DNA of 64,000 nt from Actinomadura hibisca NBRC 15177 (GTDB lineage Bacteria; Actinomycetota; Actinomycetes; Streptosporangiales; Streptosporangiaceae). The DNA lies in assembly GCF_001552635.1 (NCBI RefSeq), contig NZ_BCRO01000012.1, forward strand, positions 268,055-332,054, written 5' to 3'. Below the pieces are notes generated by a model, which did not search any database, was not told the DNA's origin, and saw only the letters and a program-made list of their open reading frames with translations. The position numbers and the translations under genes were made by a program. Below are positions 19,233 to 27,567 of the stretch, one piece after another (the stretch's first letter is position 1; every line of letters begins with the position of its first letter).

Positions 19233-19895
19233 TCAGGACGCGTCGATGATCTCCTGGGGCCGCTGCCCGGTGACCAGGTACACCACGTTCTCCGCCACCA
19301 CGACCGCGTGGTCGGCGAACCGCTCGAAGTAGCGCCCGGCCAGCGTGATGTCCACCGCGGGCTCGACCCCGTGCTTCCACTTGGGCGACAGCAGGATGTC
19401 GAACAGCTTGCGGTGCAGCCGGTCCATCGCGTCGTCGTCGGTGTCCAGCTCCAGGCCCATCTCCACGTCGCGCGAGGCGATGACGCTGCCGGCCTTGGCC
19501 ACCATGCGCTCGGCGATCTGGCCCATCTCCAGCACGGTGGACTGGAGCTCGGGCGGCACGGCCGACTCGGGGTGGCGGCGGCGCGCGGTCTTGGCGATGT
19601 GCACCGCGAGGTCGCCCATGCGCTCCAGGTCGCCGCTCATCCGCAGCGTGGTGATCACCGTGCGCAGGTCCCCGGCCACCGGCTGCTGGCGGGCCATCAG
19701 CTCGAAGACGGTCTCCTCGATCTCGGTGTCGATCTTGTTGACGTGCTCGTCGGCGCTGATCACCTCCTCCGACAGCCGCAGGTCGGCGTCCAGCAGCGCC
19801 GTCACCGCGCGGGCCATCGCGGAGCGGACCAGCCGGGTCATCTCCACCAGCTTGTCGGAGAGGGCGTCGAGATCCTCGTGGTAGGCGTCGCGCAC
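19233..19895 (-). CDS. phoU: Phosphate signalling regulator PhoU
   Basis: The 220-residue all-helical protein has two PhoU repeats, with the metal-cluster motifs in DEHVNKIDTEIEE and RYFERFADHAVVV and with LRMSGDLERMGDLAVHIA. PhoU links the Pst transporter to the sensor kinase and dampens the Pho response. The GTG at 19893-19895 is preceded by AAGGA. It is divergent from senX3 with a PHO box between them, as in Streptomyces and mycobacteria. Confidence 0.93.
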   Translation of the reverse strand: MRDAYHEDLDALSDKLVEMTRLVRSAMARAVTALLDADLRLSEEVISADEHVNKIDTEIEETVFELMARQQPVAGDLRTVITTLRMSGDLERMGDLAVHIAKTARRRHPESAVPPELQSTVLEMGQIAERMVAKAGSVIASRDVEMGLELDTDDDAMDRLHRKLFDILLSPKWKHGVEPAVDITLAGRYFERFADHAVVVAENVVYLVTGQRPQEIIDAS

Positions 19896-19991
19896 TGGGA
19901 ATCCTTGCCGTGGTCGGGGGCGGATGTGCCGGAAGGGGGACGGGGGCGGCGTCCCGGACGGACTCGCCCACGCCACACCCTGCCTGACCGG

Positions 19992-20031
19992 CATGAACTG
20001 TCCCGGAGAACAAGGTGAACTTTGGGCGAAC
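19992..20031. promoter_or_regulatory. PHO box in the phoU-senX3 intergenic region
   Basis: On the minus strand, GTTCGCC, GTTCACC and GTTCATG occur as heptamers beginning one, two and four 11-bp steps apart (plus-strand starts 20025, 20014 and 19992; the step at 20003 is degenerate). This fits the 11-bp direct repeats bound by actinobacterial PhoP/RegX3 regulators. The position between the divergent genes allows autoregulation of the two-component pair and control of phoU. Confidence 0.8.
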
Positions 20032-20093
20032 GCGACGCGCTTATGTCCCCCCATGGTGCAGGAACGCACCGATTCCCACCTACGATCCGAAGT

Positions 20094-21326
20094 GTGGAGG
20101 TCGAGATTGTCGCGGCCCTGACCGGGCTGGCTGGGCTCGCGATCGGGCTCGCTACTGGATTGGCGGTACGTGTGAGCGAGCGGGCCCAGCAGGTCGTGAC
20201 CCCGGCCAAGCCGCAGGGCGGCCTGCCCCCGGGCATCGCCTCGGTGCTGAGCGTGCTGCGCTCGTCGGCCGTGGTGGTGGACGCCGAGGACCGGGTGGTG
20301 CGGGCCAGCTCCGCCGCCCGCGCCTTCGGCATGGTCAGCGGCGACCGCCTGGTGGCCGACGAGCTGCTGGCGCTGGCCCGGCTGGTCCGCCGCGACGGCG
20401 AGATCCGCGAGACCGAGGTGCAGGTCGGCCCGTCCCGCGGCCGGGTCCGCGCCGAGGGCCGCTGGTTCGCCGTGCGCGTCGCGCCGCTCGGCTCGCACGG
20501 CCTGGTGCTGGTGCTGGCCGAGGACCTCACCGAGATGCGCCGGGTGGAGGCCATCCGCCGCGACTTCGTCGCCAACGTGAGCCACGAGCTGAAGACGCCC
20601 GTCGGCGCGCTGGCGCTGCTGGCCGAGACCGTCGAGGGCGCCGCCGACGACCCCGAGGCCGTGCGCCGCTTCGCCGGGCGCATGCAGCACGAGTCGGTGC
20701 GGCTGACCAGCCTGGTCCAGGATCTGATGACGTTGTCGCGGGTGCAGGGCGAGGAGCCGCTGCCCGAGCTGCGGCCGGTGGCGCTGGACGAGGTCGTCGC
20801 CGAGGCCATGGACCGCGGCCAGATCAAGGCCGCCGCCAAGGCCATCGAGATCACCAGCGGCGGGGAGGCCGGGCTGAAGGTGCGCGGCGACGCCGAGCTG
20901 CTGGTCACCGCGTTGCGCAACCTGATCGACAACGCCGTCGCCTACAGTCCCGAGGGCACCCGCGTGGTGGTGGCCACCCGCCGCACCGACGACGCCCAGG
21001 TGGAGGTCACCGTCACCGACCAGGGCATCGGGATCCCCGAGCGGGACCTGGAGCGCGTCTTCGAGCGCTTCTACCGCGTGGACCCCGCCCGCTCCCGGCA
21101 GACCGGCGGCACCGGCCTCGGCCTCGCCATCGTCAAGCACGTCACCACCAAGCACGACGGCGAGGTCACGGTCTGGAGCCAGGAGGGCTCCGGCTCCACC
21201 TTCACCGTCCGGCTCCCGCTGCTGCACCCCGCCGGCCCGCTCGCGCCGCCGGTCACCGGTCCCGGAGTGCCGCCGGTCAACGGACCCGCGGGCACGCCGC
21301 CCATCCACCCCACCCCCGGCGCGTGA
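20094..21326 (+). CDS. senX3: Sensor histidine kinase, SenX3/PhoR type
   Basis: I chose the GTG at 20094 (VEVEIVAALTGLAGL): a TACGAT -10-like hexamer at 20081-20086 puts the transcription start at that codon, so the message is probably leaderless. The longer frame from 20022 would begin inside the PHO box. The 410-residue protein has one membrane segment (about residues 3-25), a PAS-like region, the phosphoacceptor motif NVSHELKTPVGAL, and the ATPase boxes NLIDNAVAYSP, DQGIGIP and GGTGLGLAIVK. A proline/glycine-rich tail ends the protein. It senses phosphate starvation with PhoU. Confidence 0.9.
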   Translation: MEVEIVAALTGLAGLAIGLATGLAVRVSERAQQVVTPAKPQGGLPPGIASVLSVLRSSAVVVDAEDRVVRASSAARAFGMVSGDRLVADELLALARLVRRDGEIRETEVQVGPSRGRVRAEGRWFAVRVAPLGSHGLVLVLAEDLTEMRRVEAIRRDFVANVSHELKTPVGALALLAETVEGAADDPEAVRRFAGRMQHESVRLTSLVQDLMTLSRVQGEEPLPELRPVALDEVVAEAMDRGQIKAAAKAIEITSGGEAGLKVRGDAELLVTALRNLIDNAVAYSPEGTRVVVATRRTDDAQVEVTVTDQGIGIPERDLERVFERFYRVDPARSRQTGGTGLGLAIVKHVTTKHDGEVTVWSQEGSGSTFTVRLPLLHPAGPLAPPVTGPGVPPVNGPAGTPPIHPTPGA

Positions 21327-21378
21327 TGGGGGACCGCAGGGCCCCGCGCCGCACCGCAACCGCCCAGGAGGCAACACC

Positions 21379-22059
21379 GTGACCCGCGTGCTCGTCGTGG
21401 AAGACGAGGAGTCCTTCAGCGACGCACTGTCGTACAACCTGCGCAAGGAGGGGTTCGAGGTCGCCGTCGCGGCCACCGGCCCCGACGCGCTGGACATCTT
21501 CGAGCGCAACGGTGCCGACCTCGTGCTGCTCGACCTGATGTTGCCGGGCCTGCCCGGCACCGAGGTGTGCCGCGAGCTGCGCGCCAAGTCCAACGTGCCG
21601 GTCATCATGCTGACCGCCAAGGACAGCGAGGTCGACAAGGTCGTCGGCCTGGAGCTGGGCGCCGACGACTACGTCACCAAGCCGTTCTCCACCCGCGAGC
21701 TGATCGCCCGGATGCGCGCGGTGCTGCGCCGCCAGGGCGAGGTGGACGAGCTGGCCCCGGCGACGCTGGAGGCCGGCCCGGTCCGGATGGACGTTGAGCG
21801 CCACGTGGTCAGCGTCGGCGGCGACCCCGTCCAGCTGCCGCTGAAGGAGTTCGAGCTGCTGGAGGTGCTGCTGCGCAACGCCGGGCGGGTGCTGACCCGG
21901 ATGCAGCTCATCGACCGCGTGTGGGGCGCCGACTACGTCGGCGACACCAAGACCCTGGACGTGCACATCAAGCGGCTGCGCGCCAAGATCGAGGCCACCC
22001 CGTCCACGCCGCGCTACATCGTCACCGTGCGGGGGCTGGGCTACAAGTTCGAGCCGTAA
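21379..22059 (+). CDS. regX3: Response regulator, RegX3/PhoP type
   Basis: The 226-residue OmpR-family protein starts at a GTG with AGGAGG upstream. The receiver has the acidic pocket VEDEE, phosphoacceptor Asp52 (LVLLDLMLPG) and the conserved Lys in YVTKPF. The C-terminal winged helix includes VLTRMQLIDRVWGADYVGDTKTLDVHI. It lies 52 bp after senX3 in one operon and is expected to bind the upstream PHO box. Confidence 0.94.
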   Translation: MTRVLVVEDEESFSDALSYNLRKEGFEVAVAATGPDALDIFERNGADLVLLDLMLPGLPGTEVCRELRAKSNVPVIMLTAKDSEVDKVVGLELGADDYVTKPFSTRELIARMRAVLRRQGEVDELAPATLEAGPVRMDVERHVVSVGGDPVQLPLKEFELLEVLLRNAGRVLTRMQLIDRVWGADYVGDTKTLDVHIKRLRAKIEATPSTPRYIVTVRGLGYKFEP

Positions 22060-22075
22060 GCCCCCGGAAACGGGA

Positions 22076-22109
22076 AACGGCCCGTACGGCGTGAGCCGTA
22101 CGGGCCGTT
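22076..22109. terminator. Bidirectional terminator after regX3
   Basis: A perfect 15-bp stem (22076-22090 with 22095-22109, loop GTGA) ends in GTT followed by CTTCGTTCT. It separates regX3 from the convergent lipoprotein gene. Confidence 0.85.
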
Positions 22110-22122
22110 CTTCGTTCTGGGA

Positions 22123-22974
22123 TCAGTGCCCGGCGGCGGGCTCGTGCCCGGCCTCTTCACCGGCCGGAGAGCCGCTCGGCGACGGCGACGAGGCGCCCGG
22201 CACCGGGACGCCGGTCGACACCGCCGTGAAGGAGGCGTACTCGCCCTGCTGCGGGATCACCGGGACCGGGACGGTCACGGAACCGGCGTTCTCGAACCTC
22301 AGCGTCACCTTGAGCGTCTCGCCGCCCAGCAGGGTGCGCTTGAGGCCGGTCAGCACCACCAGCGGCGCCTTGCCGTCCGCGGCGGCCGGGACGTCGGCGG
22401 ACGAGGCCGGGGCCGACGGGGTGTTGCTCGACTCCGCGCCCGGCGACGCGCTGGCGCTCGCGCCCTCGGAGGGGCTCGCGCCCGCGCCCGTCGGCGTCGC
22501 CGAAGCACCCGGCTTGGCCTTCTTCTCGCCCGGCTTGGCGCTGCCGCTCGGCGTCGCCGAGGGGCTCGGGGCGGCGGCGTCGCCCACCAGCGACACCAGC
22601 GAGCCCTCGCCGGACTCCTTGGCGGGCGGCAGCGCCACCCCACCACCGGTGATCTTCACCTGGGCGAAGTCGGGGGCCTCGACGGCGGTCAGCCGGTCGC
22701 CGCTCTTGACCTGGTTGACGACCCAGGCGTACAGCGGCACCGAGCTGCCCGCGTTGAAGGTGGTGTCGGGCTTGGGGCCCAGCAGGAACATGTTGCGCAC
22801 GTCGATCTTCGGCGCGTCGGCGCCCTGCGGCACCGACGCGCTGACGCCCTCGGTCAGCCGGGTCGGCGCGGCGCTCTGCGGGTTGGTCCCGGCGCCGCAG
22901 CCGGAAAGCACCGGCGTGATGGCGACGGCGCCCGCGATGGCGAGCGCGACCACTCGACGGCTGTTTCGGATCAC
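22123..22974 (-). CDS. Lipoprotein with a split beta-sandwich domain (copper-chaperone/DUF461-like)
   Basis: A signal peptide ends in the lipobox LSGC, with the lipidated Cys at residue 26. Strand-rich regions KIDVRNMFLLGP..., PLYAWVVNQ and LTGLKRTLLGGETLKVTLRFENAG look like one Ig-like fold of the PCu(A)C/DUF461 type, but the fold is interrupted by about 70 residues of Ala/Ser/Pro/Gly-rich sequence (about 132-200). The typical copper-binding His/Met pair is not evident. It is convergent with regX3. Function unknown. Confidence 0.7.
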   Translation of the reverse strand: MIRNSRRVVALAIAGAVAITPVLSGCGAGTNPQSAAPTRLTEGVSASVPQGADAPKIDVRNMFLLGPKPDTTFNAGSSVPLYAWVVNQVKSGDRLTAVEAPDFAQVKITGGGVALPPAKESGEGSLVSLVGDAAAPSPSATPSGSAKPGEKKAKPGASATPTGAGASPSEGASASASPGAESSNTPSAPASSADVPAAADGKAPLVVLTGLKRTLLGGETLKVTLRFENAGSVTVPVPVIPQQGEYASFTAVSTGVPVPGASSPSPSGSPAGEEAGHEPAAGH

Positions 22975-23109
22975 GGCGTCGGTTCTCCTCGCGAAAAGAT
23001 GATGTGCAGGGGGCGGCGCTCCGGCGACAGAGACGCCAGGGGCAGCGTAGCGAGACCGGGCGGCGTACCCCGCTCCGGGGGTTGTTTTCCGTCCCGGCGT
23101 GTGCTGCGG

Positions 23110-23850
23110 CTAGCTCAGCGCCTTGATCTTGTCGGTGAGCAGCGGTCCGGGCTGCGCGCCGGGCACCACGGCGGTCACCACGCCCTCGTCCTCCACCAGC
23201 ACGGCGGTGAGCCCGGCGGCGCGGCCCTGGGGCGCGTACGCGGCGGCCAGCAGGCCCTTGGCGTCCAGGACGATCTGCGGCGCGCCCCTGTGCGACGCGC
23301 TCCGCAACGAACGCATCTCCTTGCGCACCCGCTCGGGCGTGCTGCCGCGCGGATCGCCGACGAGCCAGAAGTTCAGCTCGAACTCGCGGGCCTTGCCCGC
23401 CAGCTCGTCCACCGCCCGCGCGCAGCCGCAACCGGGCGCGGCGATCCCGATCACGCCGGGCCGCAGCGCCGCCCGCACGTCCACCGGCTCGGGCCTGGCC
23501 CCGTCCAGCTCCACGCGGCCCTCGGGCAACCAGCCGCCGACCCGGCCGGGGCTCGCCGACGGGTGCGGGTTCAGCAGCGCGGCCGACGGGCGGGGCATCG
23601 GGCGGGGCCCGAACGTCGTCATCAGCGCCCCGCTGACCAGCGCGACCAGCAGCGCCCCGGCGATGAGCGGGACGACCACGCCGAACCGCGTGACCGGGCG
23701 CAGCAACCGCCGCAGCCGGGCCCGCCGCCGCAGCTGGCGCCGCTCGCGCTGGTAGGCGAGCACGTCGCGGGCGAGCTCGCGGGCGTCGTCGGGCACCACG
23801 ACGTCCACATGGGGGAGCCCGTAGTCGTCGGGGTCGCCGTCTGGCCTCAC
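23110..23850 (-). CDS. Single-pass membrane protein with a thioredoxin-like domain
   Basis: The 246-residue protein has a basic cytoplasmic N-terminus (RERRQLRRRARLRRLLR), one membrane segment (about 57-78) and an extracytoplasmic domain. That domain has GVIGIAAPGCGCARAVDELA, where a strand followed by C-G-C sits at the start of a helix as in a thioredoxin fold; QIVLDAKGLLAAAYAPQG resembles the later cis-Pro region. CGC is an atypical active-site spacing. The start is a GTG. It lies upstream of the lipoprotein gene on the same strand, so they may be coexpressed. Function is inferred only from fold. Confidence 0.6.
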   Translation of the reverse strand: MRPDGDPDDYGLPHVDVVVPDDARELARDVLAYQRERRQLRRRARLRRLLRPVTRFGVVVPLIAGALLVALVSGALMTTFGPRPMPRPSAALLNPHPSASPGRVGGWLPEGRVELDGARPEPVDVRAALRPGVIGIAAPGCGCARAVDELAGKAREFELNFWLVGDPRGSTPERVRKEMRSLRSASHRGAPQIVLDAKGLLAAAYAPQGRAAGLTAVLVEDEGVVTAVVPGAQPGPLLTDKIKALS

Positions 23851-24074
23851 GCCGCCACCTCACCGTCCTCGGAACCCGCCGGACCCGCCGCGCCCCGTTC
23901 ACACCCTCACGGGCGCTTCGTACCCGGCACGTCCGGCATGTTCACCTCCCAGTATGAGCCGCCCGCGGGCCGCTGACAGGGGGTCGGCCGCAACCGCCGC
24001 CGAGCGCGCCGCGATCACCCGGTGATCTCCGCGCGCGGGCGAAACGGGGGGCGGACGCACCATTAAGGGGCTTT

Positions 24075-24153
24075 GTCAAGACCCCAATTAGGGGGTTGAC
24101 CTGCGGATATGTCTGGAAGGCCGGTGCAGTCACCGGCTGGCCCGTGCTATTCT
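24075..24153 (+). promoter_or_regulatory. Promoter region of carD with an upstream inverted repeat
   Basis: The 330-bp gap before carD holds an imperfect inverted repeat: GTCAA at 24075-24079 and TTGAC at 24096-24100 flank CCCC-AATTA-GGGG. TATTCT (24148-24153) is a good -10 with TGCAGT 17 bp upstream; GGAAGGGG lies 11-18 bases before the start codon. The rest (23851-24060) shows no gene. Confidence 0.5.
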
Positions 24154-24180
24154 GGGTTTAGCGGAAGGGGTACTTGTCAC

Positions 24181-24663
24181 ATGACTTTCCAGGTCGGCGA
24201 CACCGTCGTCTACCCCCACCATGGGGCTGCTCGGATCGAAGCCATCGAGACTCGCACCATCAAGGGTGAGGAAAGGACCTATCTGGTCCTGAAGGTCGAC
24301 AAGGGCGACCTGACAGTACAGGTCCCGGTCGAGAACGTCGAGGACGTGGGCGTCCGGGACGTCGTCGACCAGTCGGGCCTGGAGAAGGTGTTCGAGGTGC
24401 TGCGCGCCCCCTACACCGAGGAACCGACCAACTGGTCCCGGCGCTACAAGGCCAACCTGGAGAAGCTCGCCTCCGGTGATGTCAACAAGGTCGCCGAGGT
24501 CGTCCGCGACCTGTGGCGGCGCGACAAGGAGCGCGGCCTGTCGGCCGGCGAGAAGCGCATGCTCGCCAAGGCCCGGCAGATCCTGGTCAGCGAGCTGGCG
24601 CTCGCCGAGAAGACCAACGAGGACAAGGCCGAGGCCCTCCTCGACGAGGTCCTGGCCGGCTGA
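24181..24663 (+). CDS. carD: CarD-family RNA polymerase-binding regulator
   Basis: The 160-residue protein starts [20 protein letters not shown], the RNA polymerase-interacting Tudor-like domain. A helical C-terminal domain ([16 protein letters not shown]..., [17 protein letters not shown]) contacts the upstream edge of the transcription bubble and includes a conserved Trp. CarD stabilises open complexes, including at rRNA promoters. It is followed directly by ispF, a pairing conserved in actinobacteria. Confidence 0.96.
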   Translation: MTFQVGDTVVYPHHGAARIEAIETRTIKGEERTYLVLKVDKGDLTVQVPVENVEDVGVRDVVDQSGLEKVFEVLRAPYTEEPTNWSRRYKANLEKLASGDVNKVAEVVRDLWRRDKERGLSAGEKRMLAKARQILVSELALAEKTNEDKAEALLDEVLAG

Positions 24664-24667
24664 GCGG

Positions 24668-25159
24668 TTGAACGAGCAGCTTCCACGGGTGGGCGTCGGC
24701 ACCGACGTCCACCCGTTCGCTTCTGCCGACCGTCCGTTGTGGCTGGCCGGGCTCGAATGGCCCGGCGAGGGCCCCGGCCTGGCCGGGCACTCCGACGGCG
24801 ACGTGGCGGCCCACGCGGCCTGCGACGCGCTGCTGGCGGCCTGCGGGCTGGGCGACCTCGGCGCGGTGTTCGGCACGGCCGACCCGCGCTGGTCGGGGGC
24901 GTCGGGCGTCGCGCTGCTGCGCGAGACGGCCCGGCTGGTGGACGAGGCCGGGTTCGCCATCGGCAACGTTGCGATCCAGGTCATCGGCAACCGCCCCAAG
25001 GTCAGCAAGCGCCGGGACGAGGCCGCCAAGACGCTCTCGGAGGCGCTGGGCGGCGCGGTGGTGAGCCTGTCGGCGACCACGACCGACGGCCTCGGCCTCA
25101 CCGGGCGCGGCGAGGGCCTGGCGGCCATCGCGAACGCCCTGGTCGTCCGGAAGGGCTGA
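24668..25159 (+). CDS. ispF: 2-C-methyl-D-erythritol 2,4-cyclodiphosphate synthase
   Basis: This enzyme of the MEP isoprenoid pathway cyclises CDP-methylerythritol phosphate with release of CMP. GTDVHPF supplies the zinc ligands, [17 protein letters not shown] is the conserved substrate loop, and [15 protein letters not shown] is the C-terminal signature. The start is uncertain: TTG at 24668 (163 residues) or GTG at 24689 (156 residues, closer to family length). It lies 4 bp after carD. No ispD is visible here. Confidence 0.93.
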   Translation: MNEQLPRVGVGTDVHPFASADRPLWLAGLEWPGEGPGLAGHSDGDVAAHAACDALLAACGLGDLGAVFGTADPRWSGASGVALLRETARLVDEAGFAIGNVAIQVIGNRPKVSKRRDEAAKTLSEALGGAVVSLSATTTDGLGLTGRGEGLAAIANALVVRKG

Positions 25160-25179
25160 CCTCCCCGGCGGCACGACGA

Positions 25180-25218
25180 GCGCGCTCCGACCACCCCTGG
25201 TGGCCGGGCGCGTTTTTT
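25180..25218 (+). terminator. Terminator after ispF
   Basis: An imperfect GC-rich hairpin (ACCACC-CCT-GGTGG core with GCGCG arms) ends in TTTTTT, about 20 bp past the ispF stop. Confidence 0.75.
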
Positions 25219-25229
25219 CGTCGTTCCGG

Positions 25230-26126
25230 TCATTCGGCGGGCGGGGTGGGGGAGCTGCGGAGGGAGCCGGACGGGGGGTTCCAGTCCCAGATGGGCAGAT
25301 CGTCGTCGTCGGGCGGGGTGAAGCCGTTGGGGTCGGTGGTCTCGGAATCGGTGGCGCGGGAGCGGCGGCGCAGGCGGCGACGGCCGGCGGGCTCGTCGTC
25401 GTCCCCAGCGTCGGGGTCCTCGGCGCGGTCGACGGCGGGGGCGTCGAGATCGTCGTCGGTGTCCTCCGCGTCAGTGGGCCGGTGGACGAGTTCGACGTCG
25501 GTGGGCAGGAGAGCGGGCGGCCGGGGGGCTTCGAGGGCCTTGACGGGAACGGTGTCGTCCGCAGCCTCCTGCTCGACGTCAGCCGTACGGACACGCTCGG
25601 TGACAGCCTCCGCATCATCCTCGGACGCCGCCTCGCCCTCCTCCACAGCAGGCTCCTCCGCCGGACGCGGCTGCGGGGCCCGCAGCTGCTTGAACATCGT
25701 CAGCCACAACCACACCGCCAGGATCAGCATGGCGTGCGGCGCGACCGCCACCCCCGCCCTGACCCCCTCGTCGGGCAGCGAGGCGTAACCCCACACCGCG
25801 TGCTGCACGCCCAGCGCCGCCCCGCCCGCCACCAGCGCGGCCAGCAACACCCAGCGCACCGCCCGCGTCCACCAGCGCGCGTGCCGGGCCACGATCAGCG
25901 CCAGCACCACGATCACCAGCAGCGCGTCGGCCATCACCGGGTACGCCGGACCCCAGCGCCGGTCCACGCCGCCCGCCGCCGCCAGGTCGCGCAGGGCGTC
26001 GTAGGAGACGGCGAACGCGCCCGCCGCCAGGACGAGCACGACCAGGCCGGTCGCCGCGCCGAGGAAGCGGCGCTGGGCCGTGCCGTGCCGGGAGGGGGTG
26101 GTGGGACCGGTGGGATCAGCGGGCAT
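25230..26126 (-). CDS. DUF2637-type membrane protein with an acidic tail
   Basis: The 298-residue protein (start ATG at 26124-26126; a start at 26159 is possible) has four membrane segments. The first two include FAVSYDALRDLA and WGPAYPVMADALLV, which match the DUF2637 pattern found in actinobacterial plasmid-transfer (Spd-like) and chromosomal proteins. After the last segment (about residue 155) comes a long, Asp/Glu/Pro-rich cytoplasmic tail with a basic patch RRRLRRRSR. Role unknown. Confidence 0.65.
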   Translation of the reverse strand: MPADPTGPTTPSRHGTAQRRFLGAATGLVVLVLAAGAFAVSYDALRDLAAAGGVDRRWGPAYPVMADALLVIVVLALIVARHARWWTRAVRWVLLAALVAGGAALGVQHAVWGYASLPDEGVRAGVAVAPHAMLILAVWLWLTMFKQLRAPQPRPAEEPAVEEGEAASEDDAEAVTERVRTADVEQEAADDTVPVKALEAPRPPALLPTDVELVHRPTDAEDTDDDLDAPAVDRAEDPDAGDDDEPAGRRRLRRRSRATDSETTDPNGFTPPDDDDLPIWDWNPPSGSLRSSPTPPAE

Positions 26127-26314
26127 CCTGCACTCGTCTCGGGGGGAGGGGGCGACCACGTGCTGTAGGGGAGGTTAACCAGCCGGGGGGCGGGTTACTC
26201 CTCCCTTTTCGGCGACCATGCTGCACCAGGCGGGAAGGACGCCTCCCGCGGGGGCAGGAGGCTGGGGCCTTTTCTGGCGATTTTCCCCGCCGTTCCCGGG
26301 GTAGTCGGATATTC

Positions 26315-27079
26315 GTGCCCACTTCGCAGAGCGCTCCGGACCAGGCGTCGGCGCACCACCTGGGCGACCCCGTCCGGGCCTTCGACGCCAGGCCCGGCCG
26401 CCGCCGCGCGCTGGCCTGGCTGATCCTGCTCGGGCTGGCCGGGATCGTGCTGGTCCCGGCCGCCGCCGTCTACCTGGCGGCGGGGCGGTTGCTGCTCGGC
26501 GTCCCGGCGGCGCTGCTGGCGGTCGGGTACCTCGGCGCGGTCGGCTGGATCCTGTCGCGGGGCGTGCTGCGCGGGCGCGGGATCGTGGTGACCCTGCACC
26601 AGGGCGGCCTGGCCGTGACCGGATCCGGGCGGTCCGACGTCTACCTCTGGGACGACCTGAGCGCGGTCACCGTCTCGGGCGTCCAGCGCGCCCGGCACGC
26701 CAGGACGCGCTGGCGCTTCACCGTCGCCACCACCCGTGGCGGCACGCTGGAGTTCGGCGACGAGCTGCCGGACGTGCGATTGCTGGGGGAGACCGTCGTC
26801 GCCGAGGTGACGGCCCGCGTCGTCCCGCCCGGGCTGGCGGCGCTGGAGGCGGGCCGGGCCGTACGGTTCGGGCCGTTCACCGTCAGTCCGGCCGGCGTGG
26901 GTAAGGAGGGGCAGCGCGTGCCCTGGCCCGCGCTGCGCGACGTCGTCATCGCCAACGGCGTGGTCACCGTCCGGTCGGCCGACGGCGTGCGCGAGCTGAG
27001 CGCGCTCACCGGGCACACCCCCAACGCGGTGGCGCTGGCCGAACTGTGCCGCCGGACCCGGACCGCACACCGCGCCTGA
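26315..27079 (+). CDS. Two-TM membrane protein, DUF6585-like
   Basis: The 254-residue protein has two adjacent membrane segments (about 33-80) and then a cytoplasmic beta-rich domain with LHQGGLAVTGSGRSDVYLWD, LEFGDELPDVRLLGE and VRFGPFTVSPAGV, which reads like a PH-like repeat pair. It resembles a family of actinobacterial proteins of unknown function. The start is a GTG without a clear ribosome site; TAGTCG at 26302-26307 would put the transcription start at the GTG, so leaderless expression is possible. Confidence 0.6.
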   Translation: MPTSQSAPDQASAHHLGDPVRAFDARPGRRRALAWLILLGLAGIVLVPAAAVYLAAGRLLLGVPAALLAVGYLGAVGWILSRGVLRGRGIVVTLHQGGLAVTGSGRSDVYLWDDLSAVTVSGVQRARHARTRWRFTVATTRGGTLEFGDELPDVRLLGETVVAEVTARVVPPGLAALEAGRAVRFGPFTVSPAGVGKEGQRVPWPALRDVVIANGVVTVRSADGVRELSALTGHTPNAVALAELCRRTRTAHRA

Positions 27080-27145
27080 CTCATGGGAAGATCGCCTGTC
27101 ATAGGGTGATCTTGACACCCCCGGAGACAGGGAGAGATCCACACG

Positions 27146-27529
27146 ATGGCGCCGCTCAACGACAAGGCCCGCGAGCTGTTCGACACCACCAACTTCGTCA
27201 CGCTCGCGACGCTCAACCCCGACGGCGCGCCGCAGGCGAGTGTGATCTGGGCCAAGGTGGACGGCGACGACATCGTGTTCTCCACCGTCAAGGGCCGCCG
27301 CAAGCACCGCAACATCGAGCGCGACGCCCGGGTCAACCTCACCACCTTCGACCTGAGCAACCCCTACGTGTACGCCGAGGTCCGCGGCACCGCGACCATC
27401 ACCGACGACCCCGGCGGCGCGCTGATCCAGGAGTTGTCCCAGCGGTACATGGGCGAGGCGTGGAAGGAGCACGGCCCGGCCGAGCGCGTCATCGTGCGCG
27501 TGACGCCCGACCACGTGTACACCCGTTGA
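27146..27529 (+). CDS. PPOX-class F420-dependent oxidoreductase
   Basis: The 127-residue split-barrel protein begins with a helix then FVTLATLNPDGAPQASVIW, followed by DIVFSTVKGRRKHRNIERD and YAEVRGTATIT, the order seen in small pyridoxamine-oxidase-fold proteins that bind F420 or FMN. The K-H-R-N segment is where F420-binding members contact the cofactor phosphate. AGGGAGAG precedes the ATG. Substrate unknown. Confidence 0.85.
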   Translation: MAPLNDKARELFDTTNFVTLATLNPDGAPQASVIWAKVDGDDIVFSTVKGRRKHRNIERDARVNLTTFDLSNPYVYAEVRGTATITDDPGGALIQELSQRYMGEAWKEHGPAERVIVRVTPDHVYTR

Positions 27530-27567
27530 CCAGGCGCGGGCGGGCGGCCATCCAATAACCTGGGACG

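Noticed and set aside
19896..21638. N-terminal extension of the phoU frame
   Set aside because: It crosses the PHO box and runs antisense to senX3; PhoU similarity begins at the GTG at 19895, which has a ribosome site.
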